A stretch of 7,741 nt of DNA from Pseudomonadota bacterium (GTDB lineage: Bacteria > Pseudomonadota > Gammaproteobacteria > Steroidobacterales > GCA-2729495). Of this stretch, positions 7,487-7,741 are shown piece after piece. Numbering within the stretch: position 1 is the first letter of the stretch; each line of letters begins with the position of its first letter. The position numbers and the translations under genes are program-made. The notes below the pieces were generated by a model that saw only the letters and a program-made list of their open reading frames with translations, made no database searches and was not told the origin of the DNA. The stretch is taken from contig JAUPLK010000068.1 in assembly GCA_030836925.1 (NCBI GenBank), positions 1 to 7,741 on the forward strand, read 5' to 3'.

Positions 7487-7559
7487 GGCTGGTCCTCGGG
7501 GATGGATGGCGCATGGTAGTCAGGTCGGCGCGCATCAGCCAGCGGCGTGATCCCGTCGG

Positions 7560-7577
7560 AAAGTCAGGCTGGACTAT
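7560..7577. promoter_or_regulatory. Left copy of an 18-bp dyad operator candidate
   Basis: AAAGTC-AGGCTG-GACTAT is a near-palindrome (outer arms match at five of six positions) and an inverted copy of the site at 7594-7611; the two agree at 16 of 18 positions when one is reverse-complemented. The size and symmetry suit a dimeric winged-helix repressor such as the adjacent PadR-family protein. It also overlaps the -35 element of the plus-strand promoter and the -10 element of the minus-strand promoter. Confidence 0.6.
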
Positions 7578-7598
7578 CGGCTGTGGCGACCCTATAGT
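7570..7598 (+). promoter_or_regulatory. Predicted promoter for the PadR-family regulator gene
   Basis: The -35 element TGGACT (7570-7575, four of six matches) is separated by exactly 17 bp from the -10 element TATAGT (7593-7598, five of six). Transcription would start near 7605, only about 5 nt before the ATG at 7610. Both elements lie inside the two dyad operators. Confidence 0.55.
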
Positions 7599-7601
7599 CC
7601 A
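7573..7601 (-). promoter_or_regulatory. Predicted promoter for the cytochrome c-dioxygenase genes, mirror image of the PadR promoter
   Basis: On the minus strand the -35 element TGGACT (7601 to 7596) and the -10 element GATAGT (7578 to 7573, four of six) are 17 bp apart. Transcription would begin near 7566, giving a leader of about 80 nt to the cytochrome ATG at 7486. It overlaps the opposite promoter almost completely, so the two should exclude each other. The -10 is weaker than its partner. Confidence 0.45.
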
Positions 7602-7611
7602 TCCTGACTAT
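7594..7611. promoter_or_regulatory. Right copy of the 18-bp dyad operator candidate, overlapping the PadR start codon
   Basis: ATAGTC-CATCCT-GACTAT has perfect 6-bp inverted arms around a 6-bp spacer. Its centre lies 34 bp from that of the left copy. The last two bases are the first two of the PadR ATG, and the site covers most of the plus-strand -10 element, so a bound protein should block regulator expression. Confidence 0.62.
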
Positions 7612-7741
7612 GAGTCATCCAGCCTCCACAAGCGTCACGGCAACTTCCTTCGCCCAGGCAACCCGCATGCTGATGGTGCTCGGTGTGTTGCATGCCGGCG
7701 CACGGCACGGTTATGAACTGCACCGCATTCTCGTGGCACAC
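7610..7741 (+). CDS. PadR-family transcriptional regulator, N-terminal fragment (cut by the right edge)
   Basis: From ATG 7610 the frame stays open for 44 codons to the window end. After a polar start, residues 20-43 read like the first helix and turn of a PadR winged-helix domain: LMVLGVLHAG, then the hallmark HGYEL at 33-37 and HRIL. PadR proteins are usually dimeric repressors that respond to small aromatic or toxic ligands. An in-frame TAG at 7595-7597 limits upstream starts; M20 (7667) and M22 (7673) are downstream alternatives that would remove the polar extension. No Shine-Dalgarno sequence precedes ATG 7610. The gene diverges from the cytochrome c-dioxygenase pair over a symmetric operator, so it probably regulates itself and that pair. 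The ligand and the C-terminal dimerisation part are outside what can be seen. Confidence 0.8.
   Translation, partial: MSHPASTSVTATSFAQATRMLMVLGVLHAGARHGYELHRILVAH

Overview
The window is compact, high-GC (about 60% or more by eye) bacterial chromosomal DNA. A TonB-dependent receptor, periplasmic c-type cytochrome, DUF255 thioredoxin-fold protein, nitronate monooxygenase-type enzyme and PhyH-type dioxygenase together suggest an aerobic Gram-negative of the Pseudomonadota, plausibly a gammaproteobacterium. That placement is inference from protein style; there is no rRNA or other strong marker. I see no tRNA, rRNA, insertion sequence, integrase, CRISPR array or other mobile-element signature.

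Layout. (1) Positions 1-4278, minus strand, hold a tight three-gene run read from right to left: a DUF255/YyaL-type thioredoxin-fold protein, a membrane-anchored SxxK serine hydrolase (13 bp gap), and a TonB-dependent outer-membrane receptor whose start overlaps the hydrolase stop by 4 bp. The receptor is cut by the left edge. (2) Positions 4279-4380 are a short divergent intergenic region. (3) Positions 4381-5658, plus strand, encode an FMN-dependent nitronate monooxygenase/2-nitropropane dioxygenase-family protein with a cysteine-rich C-terminal segment. (4) Positions 5686-7486, minus strand, hold two genes read from right to left: a membrane-anchored or exported di-heme cytochrome c and then a PhyH-family Fe(II)/2-oxoglutarate dioxygenase, 43 bp apart. 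(5) Positions 7487-7609 are a divergent control region. It carries two inverted copies of an 18-bp dyad, embedded in what look like mirror-image overlapping promoters. (6) From 7610 a PadR-family regulator begins on the plus strand and is cut by the right edge.

How they may work together. The clearest regulatory story is at the right end: a PadR-type repressor appears to share a symmetric operator/promoter with the divergent cytochrome c-dioxygenase pair, so it probably controls both itself and that pair. The left operon combines uptake across the outer membrane with a periplasmic or membrane-anchored hydrolase, which fits import and hydrolysis of an ester- or amide-type compound; the substrate is not readable from sequence. 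All the families are known. The features most worth following up are the symmetric operator-promoter, the cysteine-rich tail of the nitronate monooxygenase homologue and the unusual gene groupings.
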